From Elusimicrobiota bacterium (GTDB taxonomy: Bacteria; Elusimicrobiota; Elusimicrobia; UBA1565; UBA9628), in NCBI GenBank assembly GCA_016212795.1, contig JACRDT010000008.1:1-64000 (forward strand): 64,000 bases of DNA, in the 5' to 3' direction. The stretch's first letter is position 1. Each line of letters starts with the position of its first letter. The notes beneath the pieces were generated by a model. That model did not search any database and was not told the DNA's origin. It was given only the letters and a program-made list of their open reading frames with translations. The position numbers were made by a program, and so were the translations under genes. Below, piece by piece: positions 1-9,361 of this stretch.

Positions 1-123
1 GACAACATCGACATCTCGGTGGAGCTGCTGTGCGACATCGCGATGGAGAAGGGCCTGCGCTTCGCCGTTCGCGAGGGCGGGCATACGGTGGGGGCGGGCG
101 TCGTCAGCGATATTCTGGACTAG
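1..123 (+). CDS. tuf: Elongation factor Tu, C-terminal fragment
   Basis: The window opens inside a reading frame whose last 40 residues, including [20 protein letters not shown], are the C-terminal beta-barrel of EF-Tu, the GTPase that brings aminoacyl-tRNA to the ribosome. It ends with TAG at 121-123, 39 bases before rpsJ. The order tuf-rpsJ is the usual junction of the str and S10 operons. The N-terminal and GTPase parts lie outside the window, so their integrity cannot be judged. Confidence 0.97.
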   Translation, partial: DNIDISVELLCDIAMEKGLRFAVREGGHTVGAGVVSDILD

Positions 124-154
124 AGGCGGGCGTTCAATCGAGGTAATTTTAAGG

Positions 155-160
155 TATAAT
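155..160 (+). promoter_or_regulatory. Consensus -10 box just upstream of rpsJ
   Basis: A perfect TATAAT lies two bases before the rpsJ ATG. A start about 7 bases downstream would fall inside the gene, so it may be chance in an AT-rich spacer or part of the translation start region (AAGG precedes it). The best -35 candidate, TTCAAT at 133-138, is weak. Transcription from tuf into rpsJ is equally plausible. Confidence 0.35.
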
Positions 161-162
161 AT

Positions 163-486
163 ATGGCCGAAACAAAGCATCCGCAGCAGAGAATTCGCAT
201 TCGCCTTCGGGCCTACGATCACCGCGTTCTCGATGCGAGCGTAGGCAAGATTGTTGAGACGGCGCAGCGGACGGGGGCTGTTGTCTCCGGTCCGGTCCTG
301 TTGCCGACTCACATCAAGCGATATACGGTCCTGCGCTCGCCGCATGTGGACAAGAAGTCGCGGGAACAGTTCGAGATGCGGATTCATAAGCGGCTGATCG
401 AGCTCAACGGCACGACCCAGAAGACGGTCGACGAGCTGATGAAGCTCGATCTGCCGGCTGGCGTCGACGTCGAGATCAAACTGTAA
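163..486 (+). CDS. rpsJ: Ribosomal protein uS10 (S10)
   Basis: A 107-residue uS10, a small-subunit head protein and also the partner of NusB in antitermination. Diagnostic segments are [14 protein letters not shown] near the N-terminus and [29 protein letters not shown] in the middle (quoted here as separate familiar blocks). Length is normal for the family (about 103). It is the first gene of the S10 operon and is followed by a 124-base spacer holding two palindromes before rplC. Confidence 0.98.
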   Translation: MAETKHPQQRIRIRLRAYDHRVLDASVGKIVETAQRTGAVVSGPVLLPTHIKRYTVLRSPHVDKKSREQFEMRIHKRLIELNGTTQKTVDELMKLDLPAGVDVEIKL

Positions 487-556
487 GCCTCCCCCGCGGG
501 GAGGCGCGCAGCTGAGGGGGCCAGTCACTTTCCTCCCCCCGCGGGGGAGGAAAGTA
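487..556 (-). repeat. Two G/C-tract palindromic elements, antisense to the operon
   Basis: The rpsJ-rplC spacer (487-610) contains two stem-loops: a CCTCCCC/GGGGAGG type stem at about 487-505 and a CTTTCCTCCCCC/GGGGGAGGAAAG type stem at about 530-556. Read on the minus strand they resemble the mini-ORF cassette family found upstream of rplD, rplV and others (frame ending ASPRGRLT, compare ASPQGRLT before dnaE). They are therefore inverted relative to rpsJ-rplC. The rest of the spacer (557-610) shows no gene. Confidence 0.7.
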
Positions 557-610
557 GTCGAGGGGGGCAAGCGGTAGCCGGTGTCGTTGATTTGTTGATT
601 CGAGGTTTTT

Positions 611-1399
611 ATGGCAGATGAACAGACTCAGAAAGCCGACGGCGGCCTGAAGAAGGCTCCGCCCACCTTCCGCTGTCTCATCGGCGAGAAAGTGGGGATG
701 ACCCAGGTGTTCGACCGGGACGGGCAGCTTTGCGGCGCCAGCGTGGTCAAGGCGGGCCCCTGCCCGGTGATGCGGGTCAAGAGGGCCGACGGGAAGGACG
801 GCTATTGGGCGGTGCAGATGGCGTTCGGCGAGCGCAAGGAGAAGAACACCCCGAAGCCCCTCCTCGGCCAGTTCAAGGCCGCGGGGATCAAGCCCGCCCG
901 GTTCGTCCGCGAGTTCCGCGTCGATTCGGACCCGAAGGTCTCGGTCGGCGAGACGGTCGTCGTCGACGGGCTGTTCAAGCCCGGCGACTACATCGATTTG
1001 CGGGGCTGGTCCAAGGGGCACGGGTTCGCGGGCGTCATGAAGCGGCACGGGTTCCGCGGCCTGCCGGCGTCGCACGGGGCCTCCGACAAGCAGCGCTCCC
1101 CCGGGGCCCTTGCCTCCCGGCGCTCCCTGGGCCGCGTCCTGCCTGGGCAGAGGATGGCCGGGCACATGGGGTGCGACCTGGTCTGCGTCCAGAAGGTCGA
1201 GGTCCTGAAGATCGACGCCGAGAAGAACCTCGTCTACCTGAACGGCTCCGTCCCCGGTCCGCGGGGCGGGATGGTCACGATTTGCGAGACGGTCAAGTCC
1301 CTCAAGCACCGGAGGGAGAAGGCCAAGGTCACGGTCAAGAAGGACAAGATGGGCAACATCATCGTCACGAAGAAGCCTTCGAAGGCGAAACCGGCATAA
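611..1399 (+). CDS. rplC: Ribosomal protein uL3 (L3)
   Basis: A 262-residue uL3, which binds 23S rRNA and reaches toward the peptidyl-transferase centre. The family landmarks are LIGEKVGMTQVF near residue 25, GWSKGHGFAGVMKRHGF near residue 135 and MAGHMG near residue 182. About 20 extra charged residues precede the usual start and the C-terminus is a Lys-rich tail, making it longer than the common 205-215. It lies between the rpsJ-side palindromes and the rplD cassette. Confidence 0.97.
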   Translation: MADEQTQKADGGLKKAPPTFRCLIGEKVGMTQVFDRDGQLCGASVVKAGPCPVMRVKRADGKDGYWAVQMAFGERKEKNTPKPLLGQFKAAGIKPARFVREFRVDSDPKVSVGETVVVDGLFKPGDYIDLRGWSKGHGFAGVMKRHGFRGLPASHGASDKQRSPGALASRRSLGRVLPGQRMAGHMGCDLVCVQKVEVLKIDAEKNLVYLNGSVPGPRGGMVTICETVKSLKHRREKAKVTVKKDKMGNIIVTKKPSKAKPA

Positions 1400-1415
1400 A
1401 AACAAGGAATACTTT

Positions 1416-1472
1416 ATGAAACGGATTGGCCCCCCCGAACAGAAGCATCCCCCCCGCGGGGGGGGACGCTAA
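1416..1472 (+). repeat. Mini-ORF/hairpin cassette upstream of rplD
   Basis: An 18-codon frame reads MKRIGPPEQKHPPRGGGR and stops with TAA four bases before the rplD ATG. It has its own Shine-Dalgarno-like AAGGA at 1404-1408. A C-tract (1449-1455) and G-tract (1458-1465) form a strong stem around GCG. The 3' arm is a G-run ending about 10 bases before the rplD ATG and could act as its ribosome-binding site. The 20 bases AGGAATACTTTATGAAACGG are identical to the copy before rplV. Confidence 0.8.
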
Positions 1473-1476
1473 TATC

Positions 1477-2097
1477 ATGGAAACGGCCCTGTTGAACGTC
1501 AAAGGAGAGGAGATCGCCAAGCTCAGCCTGCGGGAGGATGTCTTCGGCTTGAAGCCCAGGCCGGCCTTCCTGCACGAGGCGGTGACGGCGGTCCTGGCGA
1601 ACCAGCGCACGTGGTCCGCGCATACGAAGACCCGCTCGGAGGTCTCCGGCGGCGGCAAGAAGCCCTGGAAGCAGAAGCACACCGGGCGCGCCCGCGCCGG
1701 CTCGTCCCGCTCGCCGCTGTGGCGCCACGGCGGCGTCACGTTCGGCCCGCGGGCCGGGAAGGTCCGCGTGGAGATGCCCAGGCAAAAGGCGCGGCTCGCC
1801 CTGGCGCAGGCCCTGTCGGCTCGGCTCCAGGCGGGCGAACTGAGCTTCGTCGACAGCCTGTCCTGCGAGGACGGGAAGACCAAGGTCGCGGCGGCGATGC
1901 TCAAGGGCCTCGGCTGCACGCGCAAGACCCTGCTGGTCCTCGACCGGCCCAACGCCATGCTCTCTCGGGCGTGCCGGAACATCCCGGGCGTCGTGATCGT
2001 GATGTCCGGCGACCTGAACGTCTATTCGGCGATGAACTGCAGGAAGCTGGTCATGACCAAGGCGGCGCTGGAGGCCCTGCTCAGCAGGTGGAATTAA
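1477..2097 (+). CDS. rplD: Ribosomal protein uL4 (L4)
   Basis: A uL4 of 206 residues from ATG 1477, an exit-tunnel protein and in many bacteria the autogenous regulator of the S10 operon. Diagnostic blocks are TRSEVSGGGKKPWKQKHTGR and SPLWRHGGVTFGPR. The frame is open upstream to a TTG at 1426 inside the cassette, but the ATG four bases after the mini-ORF stop gives a normal uL4 N-terminus and length. It is followed by rplW after three bases. Confidence 0.96.
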   Translation: METALLNVKGEEIAKLSLREDVFGLKPRPAFLHEAVTAVLANQRTWSAHTKTRSEVSGGGKKPWKQKHTGRARAGSSRSPLWRHGGVTFGPRAGKVRVEMPRQKARLALAQALSARLQAGELSFVDSLSCEDGKTKVAAAMLKGLGCTRKTLLVLDRPNAMLSRACRNIPGVVIVMSGDLNVYSAMNCRKLVMTKAALEALLSRWN

Positions 2098-2100
2098 CCT

Positions 2101-2400
2101 ATGCCCCGAGTGGAATCGTTCGAGACGATCGTCCGTCCGCTGCTGACCGAGCGGAGCACGATCATCAAGGAGAAGTTCAACCAGTACGTTTTCGAGACCA
2201 ACATCCACGCGTCGAAGACGGACATCCGGCGCGCCATCGAGGAGCTGTTCAAAGTCCGCGTCGAGAAGGTCAGGACCATGATCGTCCAGGGCAAGCTCCG
2301 CCGCTACGGCAAGAACACCGGCCTGAGGGCGGACTGGAAGAAGGCCGTCGTGACCTTGGCCGCGGGCCAGAAGATCGATCTGGCGGATCAGACAGCATAA
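2101..2400 (+). CDS. rplW: Ribosomal protein uL23 (L23)
   Basis: A 99-residue uL23, the exit-site protein that docks trigger factor and SRP. It has the typical IVRPLLTERSTIIKEKFNQYVF start and the FKVRVEKVRTMIVQGKLRR segment, each read here as separate known blocks. Length matches the family. It is three bases after rplD and six before rplB, in one operon. Confidence 0.97.
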   Translation: MPRVESFETIVRPLLTERSTIIKEKFNQYVFETNIHASKTDIRRAIEELFKVRVEKVRTMIVQGKLRRYGKNTGLRADWKKAVVTLAAGQKIDLADQTA

Positions 2401-2406
2401 GCCACC

Positions 2407-3252
<846 letters not shown>

Positions 3253-3267
3253 TCGAGGGAAGATGAC

Positions 3268-3552
3268 ATGAGCAGATCTACCAGGAAGGGCCCCTTCATC
3301 AACGAGAAGCTCAAGAAGAAGGTGGAGAAGATGAACGCCGGCGGGGAGAAGAAGCCCATCAAGACGTGGGCCAGGGCGTGCACGATCATCCCCGAGTTCG
3401 TCGGGCACACGTTCGCCGTGCACAACGGCCGGAAGTTCCTGCCGATCTACGTGACGGAGCAGATGGTGGGGCACAAGCTGGGGGAGTTCTCGTTCACGAG
3501 GGCGTTCAGGACCCACGGGCAGGCGCACAAAGAATCGACGTCGCTGACGTAA
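3268..3552 (+). CDS. rpsS: Ribosomal protein uS19 (S19)
   Basis: A 94-residue uS19 of the small-subunit head. [14 protein letters not shown] at the N-terminus and [20 protein letters not shown] in the middle are diagnostic. AGGGAAGATGACATG gives a clear start. Length is normal. It is followed by an 83-base spacer occupied by the rplV cassette. Confidence 0.97.
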   Translation: MSRSTRKGPFINEKLKKKVEKMNAGGEKKPIKTWARACTIIPEFVGHTFAVHNGRKFLPIYVTEQMVGHKLGEFSFTRAFRTHGQAHKESTSLT

Positions 3553-3575
3553 CGGGAGAAGAAGAGGAATACTTT

Positions 3576-3632
3576 ATGAAACGGATTGGCCCCCCCGAAC
3601 AGAAGCATCCCCCCCATGGGGGGGGACGCTGA
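3576..3632 (+). repeat. Mini-ORF/hairpin cassette upstream of rplV
   Basis: This frame encodes MKRIGPPEQKHPPHGGGR, one residue different from the rplD copy (His for Arg at the loop), and ends TGA three bases before the rplV ATG. It has a GAGGA ribosome-binding-like site 8 bases upstream. The stem is a C-run/G-run around CATG. Its position between two ribosomal genes, its own start signal and its abutting stop match the other copies. Confidence 0.8.
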
Positions 3633-3635
3633 CTT

Positions 3636-4001
3636 ATGGACGCTATCGCAGAAGGAAGATTCCAGAGGGTCGGACCCCGGAAGGTCGCGCAGGTGCTCGA
3701 CGAGATCCGCGGCAAGAAGGTGCTGATGGCGCAGCAGATCCTGCGGATGACGCCGCGGGCCTGCGTCACCGTCGTCTCCAAGACCCTCGAGTCGGCCGCC
3801 GCGAACCTGGCCTTCAAGATGACGAAGGCCGGCCGGCAGCTCGAGCCCGAGCGGGTCTACGTCAAGACGTGCTTCGCCGGCCAAGGGCCGATGCGGCCGA
3901 TGCGAAGGGTCCGGCCGGCGCCCATGGGGCGGGCCATGACCTTCCGGCGGAAGGTCTGCCATCTGACGGTCGTCGTATCCGACGGCAGGAAGGAAGACTG
4001 A
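3636..4001 (+). CDS. rplV: Ribosomal protein uL22 (L22)
   Basis: A 121-residue uL22, whose hairpin lines the exit tunnel. The VGPRKVAQVLDEIRGKKV start, the central LESAAANLAF and the C-terminal hairpin GPMRPMRRVRPAPMGRA are typical. It starts three bases after the mini-ORF stop and has no other Shine-Dalgarno than the cassette G-run. A second cassette separates it from rpsC. Confidence 0.97.
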   Translation: MDAIAEGRFQRVGPRKVAQVLDEIRGKKVLMAQQILRMTPRACVTVVSKTLESAAANLAFKMTKAGRQLEPERVYVKTCFAGQGPMRPMRRVRPAPMGRAMTFRRKVCHLTVVVSDGRKED

Positions 4002-4031
4002 ATGAAGAAAACACTGGGAGAGGAGATGCTG

Positions 4032-4088
4032 ATGAAACGGTTCGGCCCCCCCGAACGGAAGCATCCCCCCCGTGGGGGGGGAAGCTGA
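4032..4088 (+). repeat. Mini-ORF/hairpin cassette upstream of rpsC
   Basis: The frame encodes MKRFGPPERKHPPRGGGS and ends TGA one base before the rpsC ATG (TGAcATG). A second in-frame ATG lies at 4026, and GAGGAG precedes it. Compared with the rplD and rplV copies, several bases differ, while the MKR, PP and PPRGGG positions, the stem and the abutting stop are kept. Confidence 0.8.
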
Positions 4089-4089
4089 C

Positions 4090-4884
4090 ATGGGACAAAA
4101 AATCCATCCGAAAGCCGTTCGGCTGGGCTACATCCAGGACTGGGAGTCGAAGTGGCTCTCCCTGAAGGAGATGCCGGCCCTGATCGGCGAGGATTTCAAG
4201 ATCAGGCGCCTGGTGAAGAACCAGTTCCGCCAAGCCGCGGTCAGCTGGATCGGGATCGAGCGGGCCGGCTCCTACCTGCGTGTCAACATCCACACGGCGC
4301 GGCCCGGCGTGGTCATCGGCAAGAAGGGCGCCGACATCGAGGCCATCAAGTCCCAGATCGAGGGCCTGACCTCCCGCAAGACCTTCGTCAACGTCGTCGA
4401 GATCAAGGAGCCGGAGCTCGACGCCCGGCTCGTCGCCGAGGCCGTCGCGGCGCAGCTGGAGAAGCGCGCGGCGTACCGGCGGACCCTCAAGCGCACCATG
4501 GAGCGGTCGATCCAGTCGGGCGCCCTGGGCATCAAGATCATGGTGAGCGGCCGGCTCAACGGCTCGGAGATCGCCCGGCGGGAATGGCTGCGCGAGGGCC
4601 GGGTCCCGCTCCATACGTACAGCGCCGACATCGACTACGGCACCGCCGAAGCCCACACCATGGCGGGGCTCATCGGCGTGAAGGTCTGGATCTTCAAGAA
4701 GGTGCATTTCGTCAAGAGCCACAAGGAGCTCCTCACCCTGGCGAAGACCGCCCTCGAGACGCCCGGCTTGGCGGTCCCGGTCCCCGTGCCGGCCGCCCCG
4801 GTCGAGGCGCGCCCAGCCCCCGAGGCGGCGGCCCCGCAGGCCGCGCCCCCGGCGCCCGAGGCTCCGGCGGAAGGAGGGGCCTGA
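4090..4884 (+). CDS. rpsC: Ribosomal protein uS3 (S3) with Pro/Ala-rich tail
   Basis: A 264-residue uS3, part of the mRNA entry channel. [13 protein letters not shown] fixes the start. The KH domain carries the GxxG-type loop [11 protein letters not shown] near residue 77, and the C-terminal S3 domain is complete through VKVWIFKKV. The last 40 or so residues are a low-complexity Pro/Ala extension beyond the usual 210-230, probably disordered. The start codon sits one base after the cassette stop. Confidence 0.97.
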   Translation: MGQKIHPKAVRLGYIQDWESKWLSLKEMPALIGEDFKIRRLVKNQFRQAAVSWIGIERAGSYLRVNIHTARPGVVIGKKGADIEAIKSQIEGLTSRKTFVNVVEIKEPELDARLVAEAVAAQLEKRAAYRRTLKRTMERSIQSGALGIKIMVSGRLNGSEIARREWLREGRVPLHTYSADIDYGTAEAHTMAGLIGVKVWIFKKVHFVKSHKELLTLAKTALETPGLAVPVPVPAAPVEARPAPEAAAPQAAPPAPEAPAEGGA

Positions 4885-4885
4885 G

Positions 4886-5302
4886 ATGCTGATGCCCAAG
4901 AGGGTGAAGTACCGCAAGACCCACTCGCAGCCGCGCGTGAAGGGCAACGCCACGCGGGGCACCGAGATCGTCTTCGGGGACTACGCGCTGAAAGCCCTCG
5001 AGCCCAAGTGGGTGACGGCGCGCCAGATCGAGGCGGTCCGGGTGGCCATCGGCCGCCAGCTCAAGAAGGGCGGCAAGCTCTGGGTCCGGGTCTTCCCGGA
5101 CAAGGCCGTCACGAAGCACCCGGCCGAGACCCGCATGGGCAAGGGCAAGGGCGCCCCGGACCACTGGGTGGTCGTGGTCAAGCCAGGCCGGATCCTTTTC
5201 GAGATCCAGGGGATCGCGCGCGACGCCGCGCAGGATGTCCTGTACAACGCGTCCTACAAGCTCCCCATCAGGACCAAGTTCGTGGCGCGGGAGGCCGTAT
5301 GA
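4886..5302 (+). CDS. rplP: Ribosomal protein uL16 (L16)
   Basis: A 138-residue uL16 near the A-site t[45 protein letters not shown] and KLPIRTKFV identify it. Two in-frame ATG codons (4886, 4892) are possible; the second gives the canonical MPKR start. It overlaps rpmC by four bases (ATGA), so the two are translationally coupled. Confidence 0.98.
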   Translation: MLMPKRVKYRKTHSQPRVKGNATRGTEIVFGDYALKALEPKWVTARQIEAVRVAIGRQLKKGGKLWVRVFPDKAVTKHPAETRMGKGKGAPDHWVVVVKPGRILFEIQGIARDAAQDVLYNASYKLPIRTKFVAREAV

Positions 5303-5568
5303 AGGCGAAGGAGCGCGAGGCGAAGCGGAACATGTCGGTGCCCGAGCTCAAGCTCGAGCTCAGCCAGACCCTGGAGAAGCGGTTCCGCGCGAGGTTCAAG
5401 CACCGCGTCACGAAGGTGCAGAACCCCCTGGAGTTGAGGAATCTGCGGCGGCACATCGCGCGGGTCAAGACCCTCATCCGCGAGAAGACCGCGGTCAGGC
5501 CGCCTTCCAGTCATCATCGAGGCGGCACGCCCGCGCCAGAGACGCCGGGCTCGGTCAGGAGCGCATAA
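5299..5568 (+). CDS. rpmC: Ribosomal protein uL29 (L29) with repeat-encoded tail
   Basis: An 89-residue uL29. The core [18 protein letters not shown] and [15 protein letters not shown] ends near residue 66. The last 23 residues, including [12 protein letters not shown], come from a dispersed palindromic repeat (5519-5559) and replace or extend the natural C-terminus; the family is usually 60-70 residues. Its ATG overlaps the rplP stop and its stop is one base before rpsQ. Confidence 0.93.
   Translation: MKAKEREAKRNMSVPELKLELSQTLEKRFRARFKHRVTKVQNPLELRNLRRHIARVKTLIREKTAVRPPSSHHRGGTPAPETPGSVRSA
5519..5559 (+). repeat. [14 protein letters not shown] palindromic element in rpmC
   Basis: About 40 bases beginning GAGGCGGCACGCCCGCGCC and containing CCCG/CGGG inverted arms around GCCAGAGAC. 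The same sequence, with few changes, occurs in ridA (27237-27277), tolC (39617-39660, other strand), the PrcB-like gene (55735-55845, other strand, two copies) and the GT9 gene (59175-59233). Here it encodes [10 protein letters not shown] in frame. Confidence 0.75.
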
Positions 5569-5569
5569 C

Positions 5570-5851
5570 ATGGTCGAAACGGTCGTCAGGACCCAGAGGA
5601 AGACGTTCGAGGGCGTCGTGGTGGCCGCTCGGATGAACAAGACCCGCGTGGTCAAGGTGAGCAGGCTCTTCCGGCACCCGTTCTACGAGAAGGTCATGAG
5701 GACGAGCAAGAAGTTCTACGCGCACGACGAGGAGAACAAGTCCCGCGAGGGCGACCTCGTCGAAATCATGAGCACCCGGCCGCTGTCCAAGACCAAGCGC
5801 TGGCGCATCGTGCGGGTCGTGGAGAGCGGAGGGAGTTCCAAGAAGGATTAG
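5570..5851 (+). CDS. rpsQ: Ribosomal protein uS17 (S17)
   Basis: A 93-residue uS17, an early 16S rRNA binder. The block FEGVVVAARMNKTRVVKVSR and the following YEKVMRTSKKFYAHDEEN are typical, as is the LSKTKRWRIVRVVE end. ATG 5570 is one base after the rpmC stop, inside one operon with rplN. Confidence 0.97.
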   Translation: MVETVVRTQRKTFEGVVVAARMNKTRVVKVSRLFRHPFYEKVMRTSKKFYAHDEENKSREGDLVEIMSTRPLSKTKRWRIVRVVESGGSSKKD

Positions 5852-5860
5852 GATGTCCGT

Positions 5861-6229
5861 ATGATCCAGCTGAGATCGATCATCAACGTCGCAGACAATT
5901 CGGGTGCGAGGCGGCTCCAGTGCTTCCAGATCCTTGGAGGCAGCCAGAGGCGCTATGCCCATCTGGGGGACATCATCGTCTGCAGTGTGCGCGATGCCAG
6001 CCCCAACGGCCCCATCAAGAAAGGGGAGGTGGTCAAGGCGGTCGTCGTGCGCGTGAAGCGCCATGAGCGCCGCCGCGACGGCTCCCTGGTGGGCTTCGAC
6101 GACAACGCCGCCTGCCTGATCGACGAGAACGGGGACCCCCGCGGGACCCGCGTCTTCGGCCCGGTGGCGAGGGAGCTCCGGGAGAAGGAGTACCTGAAGA
6201 TCATCTCCCTGGCCCCGGAGGTGGTCTGA
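5861..6229 (+). CDS. rplN: Ribosomal protein uL14 (L14)
   Basis: A 122-residue uL14 at the subunit interface. [20 protein letters not shown] is the family start, and [14 protein letters not shown] and [14 protein letters not shown] follow at the expected places. Length is exact for the family. It is nine bases after rpsQ and two before rplX. Confidence 0.98.
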   Translation: MIQLRSIINVADNSGARRLQCFQILGGSQRRYAHLGDIIVCSVRDASPNGPIKKGEVVKAVVVRVKRHERRRDGSLVGFDDNAACLIDENGDPRGTRVFGPVARELREKEYLKIISLAPEVV

Positions 6230-6231
6230 CC

Positions 6232-6549
6232 ATGAAGCTCAAGATCCATAAGAAAGACAGGGTCATGGTGGTGTCGGGCAAGGACCGCGGGAAGATCGGC
6301 GAGGTGATCCGGGTCGACCCGGCCAAGATGCGCGCGCTGGTCAGCAAGGTCAACATGGTGGTCAAGCACAAGAAGCCTCGCGGCGCCGCCGAGCCGGGCG
6401 GCATCCATCGCATGGAGGCCCCGATCGCGGTCTCGAACATCATGCTGATGTGCCCGAAGTGCGAGAAGCCCATGCGGCCGAAGGTGGACCGGCTGGCGAC
6501 GGGCGAGATCATCCGGCTCTGCAGGAAATGCGGGGAGGCGATACTCTAG
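6232..6549 (+). CDS. rplX: Ribosomal protein uL24 (L24), zinc-ribbon form
   Basis: A 105-residue uL24, an assembly initiator near the tunnel exit. The KOW motif [18 protein letters not shown] is at residues 6-25. The C-terminal part has paired cysteines (CPKCEKP near 74 and CRKCGEA near 97), consistent with a zinc ribbon found in some uL24 proteins. Its TAG stop shares one base with the GTG start of rplE. Confidence 0.97.
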   Translation: MKLKIHKKDRVMVVSGKDRGKIGEVIRVDPAKMRALVSKVNMVVKHKKPRGAAEPGGIHRMEAPIAVSNIMLMCPKCEKPMRPKVDRLATGEIIRLCRKCGEAIL

Positions 6550-7262
6550 TGGCGAAAGAAGCTCAGCCCCAACCGAAGCCTCAGCAGAAGGACAAGCCCA
6601 AGGGGCCGGCGCCGGCCAAGAAGACGGCCGCCCAGGCGGTGGTCAAGCCGGGCATCACGGTCTCCGACGGCAAGGAAGTCGCGCATCCCGTCCCCAGGCT
6701 CAAGAAGCTCTACAAGGAGACCGTCGTCCCGGACATGATGGCGCGCCACGGCCTGGAGAACCCCATGGCGGTGCCGAGCCTCTCGAAGATCGTCATCAAC
6801 ATCGGGGTCTCCGACGCCAAGGACAACATCCAGCTGCTCGACAGCGCCCGGGAGGAGCTGGCGCTGATCGCCGGGCAGTGGCCCCAGCTCCGGCGGGCCA
6901 AGAAGTCCATCTCGAATTTCAAGCTCCGGCAGGGCGTGCCGATCGGGCTGCGGGTGACGCTGCGGGGAGACCGGATGTACGAGTTCCTGGACCGCCTGAT
7001 CGCGACGGCCATCCCCCGCATCCGCGACTTCCGCGGGCTGGCGCCCAAGGGGTTCGACGGCAGGGGGAACTTCAACCTGGGCCTCAAGGAGCAGCTGATC
7101 TTCCCCGAGATCAACGTGGAGAAGGTGGCCAAGCAGCGCGGGATGAACATCTCCATCGTGACGACCGCCGAGACGGACGAGATGAGCTTCGATTTCTTGA
7201 AGAGCCTCGGGATGCCTTTCCGCAAGGAAGGGAAGGCGCCCGGGCAGAGCGTGAAGGCTTGA
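6549..7262 (+). CDS. rplE: Ribosomal protein uL5 (L5) with N-terminal extension
   Basis: A uL5 of 237 residues from GTG 6549, binding 5S rRNA. The standard protein begins near residue 50 ([17 protein letters not shown]) and continues with [17 protein letters not shown] and [20 protein letters not shown]. The first 48 residues are a Lys/Pro/Gln-rich leader absent from most uL5 proteins. GTG overlaps the rplX stop by one base, supporting this start; a later start would leave a long untranslated gap. Confidence 0.94.
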   Translation: MAKEAQPQPKPQQKDKPKGPAPAKKTAAQAVVKPGITVSDGKEVAHPVPRLKKLYKETVVPDMMARHGLENPMAVPSLSKIVINIGVSDAKDNIQLLDSAREELALIAGQWPQLRRAKKSISNFKLRQGVPIGLRVTLRGDRMYEFLDRLIATAIPRIRDFRGLAPKGFDGRGNFNLGLKEQLIFPEINVEKVAKQRGMNISIVTTAETDEMSFDFLKSLGMPFRKEGKAPGQSVKA

Positions 7263-7277
7263 TGCAAGGTTAATGCT

Positions 7278-7463
7278 ATGGCGACGACTGCATGGGTTGC
7301 AAAGATGAGGAAGCCGCAAAAATTCTCGACGCGGTATCGCAACCGCTGCCAGATCTGCGGCCGGCCGAGGGCGTACTATCGCGACTTCGGGCTGTGCCGC
7401 ATCTGCTTCAGGAAGATGGCTCACCTGGGGCAGATCCCTGGCGTCGTCAAGTCTTCGTGGTGA
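7278..7463 (+). CDS. rpsN: Ribosomal protein uS14 (S14), zinc-binding short form
   Basis: A 61-residue uS14 of the zinc (C+) type, with CQICG near residue 24 and CRICF near residue 40 forming a four-cysteine site. [20 protein letters not shown] and the terminal [11 protein letters not shown] are canonical. It sits 15 bases after rplE and 7 before rpsH. Confidence 0.98.
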   Translation: MATTAWVAKMRKPQKFSTRYRNRCQICGRPRAYYRDFGLCRICFRKMAHLGQIPGVVKSSW

Positions 7464-7470
7464 GGCTGAC

Positions 7471-7866
7471 ATGGATTCCATCGCTGACCTGTTGACGAGG
7501 ATTCGCAACGCCAATCTCAGGCTCAAGGATCGGGCGGACGTCCCGCTCTCGAAACTCAAGCTCGAGATCGTGCGCGTGCTCAAGGAGGAGGGGTTCATCG
7601 CGAACTACAAGTCCCTCTTCGCCAACGGGCACAAGCGCGGGACCATCCGCGTCTTCCTGAAGTACACGACGGCCCGGGAGCCGGTCCTGCGCGGGCTCAA
7701 GAGGGTGTCGCGGCCGGGGCTACGCATGTACCGGCCGTACAAGGATATCCCGAAGGCGCGCACCGGGTACTCCGTCACCATCGTGTCGACCCCCCAGGGC
7801 GTCCTGACGGACAAGCAGGCCCGGGAGAAGAAGGTGGGCGGAGAGATCCTCTGCCAGGTCTGGTGA
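7471..7866 (+). CDS. rpsH: Ribosomal protein uS8 (S8)
   Basis: A 131-residue uS8, binder of 16S helix 21 and often the spc-operon regulator. DSIADLLTRIRNANLRLKD begins the protein; the C-terminal block GVLTDKQAREKKVGGEILCQVW is diagnostic (STPQGVLTD is the rRNA-contacting loop). It is one base from rplF. Confidence 0.98.
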   Translation: MDSIADLLTRIRNANLRLKDRADVPLSKLKLEIVRVLKEEGFIANYKSLFANGHKRGTIRVFLKYTTAREPVLRGLKRVSRPGLRMYRPYKDIPKARTGYSVTIVSTPQGVLTDKQAREKKVGGEILCQVW

Positions 7867-7867
7867 T

Positions 7868-8470
7868 ATGAGCAGGATAGGCAGGATTCCAGTCGTCATC
7901 CCCTCCGGGGTGCAGGTCACCGTCGGCGACGGCGTCGTGAAGGTCAAGGGCCCCAAGGGCGAGCTGTCCGAGCCGTTGCCCTCGGTGGTCCAGGCCGCCA
8001 TCAAGGACGGCCGCGTGGTCCTGACCGCGGACCTGGCGGCCCGGCGGGACGCGTCCGCGCTCTACGGCACGGCCAGGGCGCGGCTCAACAACATGGTCAT
8101 CGGCGTGACCCAGGGGTTCACCCGGGTGCTCCAGATCGTGGGGCTGGGCTTCCGCGTCGAGGAGATCACCGGGGAGCCCTTGAAGGGGCAGACGATGAAG
8201 ATGAACCTGGGGAAATCCCACCCCGTGATCTTCGACGTGCCCAAGGGTCTCGAGGTCAAGGTGGACCCCAAGAAGACCATCATCGAATTGAGCGGTGCGA
8301 GCAAGGACTTGGTGGGCGCCGTGGCCGCCAAGATCCGGGCGTTGCGTCCCCCGGAGCCGTACAAGGGGACCGGCATCCGCCGGCAGGGAGAGCACATCCG
8401 CAAGAAGGCCGGCAAACAGGCGGCGGGAGCCGCCGGGGCGGCCGTTGGCGGTGCGGGGGCCAAGAAATGA
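7868..8470 (+). CDS. rplF: Ribosomal protein uL6 (L6)
   Basis: A 200-residue uL6 near the factor-binding site. [16 protein letters not shown] opens it and the second repeat ends with [20 protein letters not shown] (20 residues of the family signature). About 20 extra Ala/Gly residues follow. It overlaps rplR by four bases (ATGA). Confidence 0.97.
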   Translation: MSRIGRIPVVIPSGVQVTVGDGVVKVKGPKGELSEPLPSVVQAAIKDGRVVLTADLAARRDASALYGTARARLNNMVIGVTQGFTRVLQIVGLGFRVEEITGEPLKGQTMKMNLGKSHPVIFDVPKGLEVKVDPKKTIIELSGASKDLVGAVAAKIRALRPPEPYKGTGIRRQGEHIRKKAGKQAAGAAGAAVGGAGAKK

Positions 8471-8829
8471 AGGACAAGTGGACTAGGTACGCGTTCCGCA
8501 GGCAGCGCACCCGGGACCGTCTAGCCGAGCGGCCGGCGGGCCGGCCCAGGCTGGTCGTCCATCGGAGCCTCAAGTACATCTACGCCCAGGTGGTCGACGA
8601 CGCCCAGGGGAAGACCCTCGTCGCGGCCTCCTCGCTCTCCAAGGAAGCCAAGGAGAAGCTGAAATCGGGCAAGTGCGTCGCGGCCGCCAAGGTGGTGGGC
8701 GAGCTCGTCGCCAAGAAGGCCGTGGCGGCCGGCGTGAAGAAGGTGGCGTTCGACCGGGGCGGCTGCCAGTACCACGGTCGCGTCAAGGCCCTCGCCGAAG
8801 CGGCGCGGGCTGCCGGGCTGGAGTTTTGA
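8467..8829 (+). CDS. rplR: Ribosomal protein uL18 (L18)
   Basis: A 120-residue uL18 contacting 5S r[23 protein letters not shown] and the C-terminal [20 protein letters not shown] (20-residue block) identify it. Length is normal. It is coupled to rplF by an ATGA overlap and followed by rpsE after 16 bases. Confidence 0.97.
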   Translation: MKDKWTRYAFRRQRTRDRLAERPAGRPRLVVHRSLKYIYAQVVDDAQGKTLVAASSLSKEAKEKLKSGKCVAAAKVVGELVAKKAVAAGVKKVAFDRGGCQYHGRVKALAEAARAAGLEF

Positions 8830-8845
8830 CACCGGAGGTCTGATC

Positions 8846-9355
8846 GTGCAATCGATGATTTCGAGGACGCAAGGATCCCCCGCGCAGGGGGGCGACGACC
8901 GTACCTTCAAGGAGACGGTGGTCGCCATCAACCGCGTCGCCAAGGTCGTCAAGGGCGGAAAGCGGTTCTCGTTCAGCGCGTTGGTGGTGGTGGGCGACGG
9001 CGCGGGGACGGTGGGGATGGGCATGGGCAAGGCTCGGGAGGTCCAGGCGTCGATCCAGAAGGGCACCTTCGCGGCCAAGAGGAGCCTGATCACGTTCCCG
9101 CTCGTCGGGGACACCATCCCTCACGAGGTCGTCGCCAAGTTCGGCGCGGGCTCGGTCTGGATGAAGCCGGCGGCCCCGGGGACCGGCGTCATCGCGGGCG
9201 GCGGGGTGCGGTCCGTCCTCGACGCGGGCGGGGTGAAGAACATCCTCACCAAGAGCCTCGGCAGCTCCAACTGCTACAACATGGTGGCGGCCGCCATCGA
9301 GTGCCTCAAGCAGCTGCGCTCGGTCGCGGACGTGGCCAAGATGAGGGGGAAGTAG
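8846..9355 (+). CDS. rpsE: Ribosomal protein uS5 (S5)
   Basis: A 169-residue uS5 involved in decoding fidelity and mRNA unwinding. The double-stranded RNA-binding domain starts at [20 protein letters not shown] and the second domain ends with [18 protein letters not shown] is the start, with GGAGG eight bases upstream. Codons 9-15 overlap a small C/G stem (GGATCCCCC... region, 8873-8892) giving QGSPAQGG. The usual next gene, rpmD (L30), is absent. Confidence 0.96.
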   Translation: MQSMISRTQGSPAQGGDDRTFKETVVAINRVAKVVKGGKRFSFSALVVVGDGAGTVGMGMGKAREVQASIQKGTFAAKRSLITFPLVGDTIPHEVVAKFGAGSVWMKPAAPGTGVIAGGGVRSVLDAGGVKNILTKSLGSSNCYNMVAAAIECLKQLRSVADVAKMRGK

Positions 9356-9361
9356 GCTCCC

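Noticed and set aside
487..610. S10 leader (L4-binding) structure in the rpsJ-rplC spacer
   Set aside because: The stems match the dispersed G/C element family in antisense and do not resemble the known L4 leader.
730..1419. Long overlapping frames on both strands through the ribosomal genes
   Set aside because: Arg/Pro/Gly-rich translations typical of high-GC shadow frames; the real frames have clear ribosomal homology.
1458..1465. G-quadruplex in cassette G-runs
   Set aside because: Each copy has one long G-run, and four separate tracts are not available nearby; the hairpin explains the sequence better.
1426..1476. TTG start for rplD inside the cassette
   Set aside because: It would add 17 residues of cassette peptide absent from L4 proteins; ATG 1477 has the G-run SD and correct N-terminus.
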